DNA of 64,000 nt from Colletes latitarsis (Eukaryota > Arthropoda > Insecta > Hymenoptera > Colletidae): contig NW_027488367.1 in assembly GCF_051014445.1 (NCBI RefSeq), forward strand, positions 26,955,501 through 27,019,500, given 5' to 3'. Of this stretch, positions 62,631 to 64,000 are shown in pieces. Under the pieces are notes generated by a model. It had not been told where the DNA came from. It made no database searches and saw only the letters and a list, made by a program, of their open reading frames with translations. Position numbers and translations under genes: made by a program. Positions within the stretch are counted from its first letter, which is position 1. Every line of letters starts with the position of its first letter.

Positions 62631-64000
62631 TTCGCATTCCTCACATACTTGTTGAATGGATCCTGGTTTTTTTCTGGTTTGGTTCACGTAGTAATGTGGT
62701 ACCACACTGGAACATTCAATTAAACGTGGTCTTGATAAATATTTTAGAGGATAACGCATGTTAGGTTTGGGTTTGGTCTAGGATTTGCCCTCATCAGGCT
62801 CATACTTTCGCATATTTCTCATACTTCATGGCTAGATCCTGGGCTGTTTCTGGATTGTACCACGTAGTAATGTGGTACCACGCTGAAGCAGTCAATTAAA
62901 CCTGGTTTCGTTCAATATTTTAGAGGATAACGCAAGTTAGGTCTGGGATAGGCCTGGGATTTGCCCTCATGAGGCTCATTCTTTCGCATATTTCTCATAC
63001 TTGATGGCTAGATCCTGGGCTTTTTCTGGATTGCATCACGTAGTAATGAAGTACAACACTGAAACAGTCAATTAAACCTGGTTTCCATCAATATCTTAGA
63101 GGACAACGCAAGTTAGGTCTGGGATAGGTCTGGGATTTGCCCTCATCAGGGTCATACTTTCGCAGTTCTAACATACATGTTGACCTGATCGAGTGTTTTT
63201 TCTGCTTTGGATCACGTAGCAAAGTGGTACCACACTGAAACAGTCCATTAAACCTGGTTTGGATCAATATTTTAGAGGATAACGCATGTTAGGTCTAGGT
63301 TAGGTCTGGGATTTTCAGTCATCAGACTCATACTTTCGCATTCATCACATACTTGTTGAACGGATCCTGGGTTTTTGCTGGTTTCGATCACGTAGTAATG
63401 TGGGACCACACCGAAACAATCAATTAAACCTGGTCTTGATAAATATTTTAGAGGATAACGCAAGTTAGGTCTGGGATAGGTCTGGGATTAGCCCTCATCA
63501 GACTCATACTTTCGCATTCTTCACATACTTGTTGAACGGATCCTGGGTTTTTTCCGGTTTGGGTCAAGTAGTAGTGTGGTACCACACTGAAACAGTCGAT
63601 TAAACCTGGTTTCGATCAATATTTTTGAGGATAACGCATGTTAGGTCTAGGTTAGGCCGGGGATTTTCCCTCATCAGACTCATACTTTCGCATTCATCAC
63701 ATACTTGTTGAACGGATCATGGGTTTTTTCCGGTTTGGGTCAAGTAGTAGTGTGGTACCACACTGAAACAGTCGATTAAACCTGGTTTTGATCAATATTT
63801 TAGAGAATAATTCATGTTAGGTCTAGGTTAGGTCTGGTGTTTGCTCTCATCAGGCTCATTCTTTCGCAGTTTTAACATACATGTTGACGTGATCGAGGGT
63901 TTTGTCTGCTTTGGATCACGTAGTAAAGTGGTACCACACTGAAACAGTCCATTAAACCTGGTTTCCATCAATATTTTAGAGGACAACGCATGTTAGGTCT
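62631..64000 (+). repeat. 2112-bp HOR, rearranged partial copy 3
   Basis: From about 62635 to 63255 it matches copy 2 at offset 2465, including the copy-2-specific GTAGCAAAGTGG at 63217. It then has two additional monomers (A types, 63256-63600) and resumes the match at offset 2817 to the window end. The offset change of 352 bp is exactly two monomers. The unit is cut by the window edge. Confidence 0.88.

Larger units (their letters stand above)
1..64000 (+). repeat. 176-bp tandem satellite array filling the window
   Basis: Every line of the window can be aligned to the same monomer. Successive TTAGG starts fall at 12529, 12705, 12882, 13058, 13234 and 13410, giving steps of 176, 177, 176, 176 and 176. 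All copies read in the same direction; I saw no inverted copy, foreign insert, array boundary or stretch without the repeat. About 363 monomers fit. Neighbouring monomers often belong to different subfamilies, while monomers many units apart can be almost identical, which defines higher-order repeats. Length and organisation suit a centromeric or pericentromeric satellite, but that role is inferred and could equally be another heterochromatic block. The orientation label is arbitrary. Confidence 0.98.

Noticed and set aside
1..64000. CRISPR array
   Set aside because: The period is 176 bp with no unique spacers between short identical repeats. All of the unit is repetitive.
1..64000. Naming the species or a known satellite family
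   Set aside because: I do not recognise the monomer. Length, orientation and HORs fit many plants and animals, and the TTAGG motif is too weak to favour arthropods.

Overview
The whole window is one uninterrupted eukaryotic satellite-DNA array. A monomer of about 176 bp is repeated head to tail, all in one orientation, from the first base to the last, which gives roughly 363 copies. I found no protein-coding gene, no RNA gene, no transposon remnant, no unique spacer and no array edge. The many short open frames, mostly on the minus strand, are translations of the satellite itself. A 176-bp monomer in nested higher-order repeats (HORs) is typical of centromeric or pericentromeric heterochromatin in plants and animals. 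The sequence alone does not identify the species or kingdom, and I do not recognise the family by name.

Monomer anatomy, counted from TTAGG: two adjacent 11-mers of the form TTAGGTCTRGG; a conserved stretch ending in a TTTCGC box; a variable core that defines six subfamilies (called A to F here); a KpnI-centred palindrome, GTGGTACCAC, extending to 16 bp in subfamily D; and an AT-rich junction (AATATTTTAGAGGATAACGCA). Subfamily C has lost the palindrome. Subfamily E is 177 bp because of one extra base. Subfamily A carries a BamHI site.

Layout. 1-4.7 kb: irregular mixture of subfamilies. 4.7-6.1 kb: 5-monomer (880 bp) tandem duplication. 6.1-32.4 kb: mosaic built from an 882-bp C-D-A-E-C module (five full and two partial copies), a 353-bp E+A dimer amplified in three blocks (14.1, 18.5 and 30.2 kb), a 15-monomer duplication (24.0/26.6 kb) and a long-range duplication (13.4/17.8 kb). 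32.4-46.5 kb: large, nearly identical blocks in the order P-R-S-Q-R-S-P-Q-R-S'. 46.5-57.7 kb: more diverged monomers with 3- to 8-monomer duplications. 57.7-64.0 kb: a 12-monomer, 2112-bp HOR in two nearly identical full copies plus a rearranged third copy that runs off the window.

No genes act together here. What can be read is evolutionary and structural: repeated unequal exchange, monomer-level gains and losses, hybrid monomers with switches near TTTCGC, and two candidate non-B DNA motifs in nearly every monomer (a G-rich run able to form a two-tetrad quadruplex, and a perfect dyad). All coordinates of duplicated blocks come from reading by eye and are good to tens of bases. Identities were not computed.
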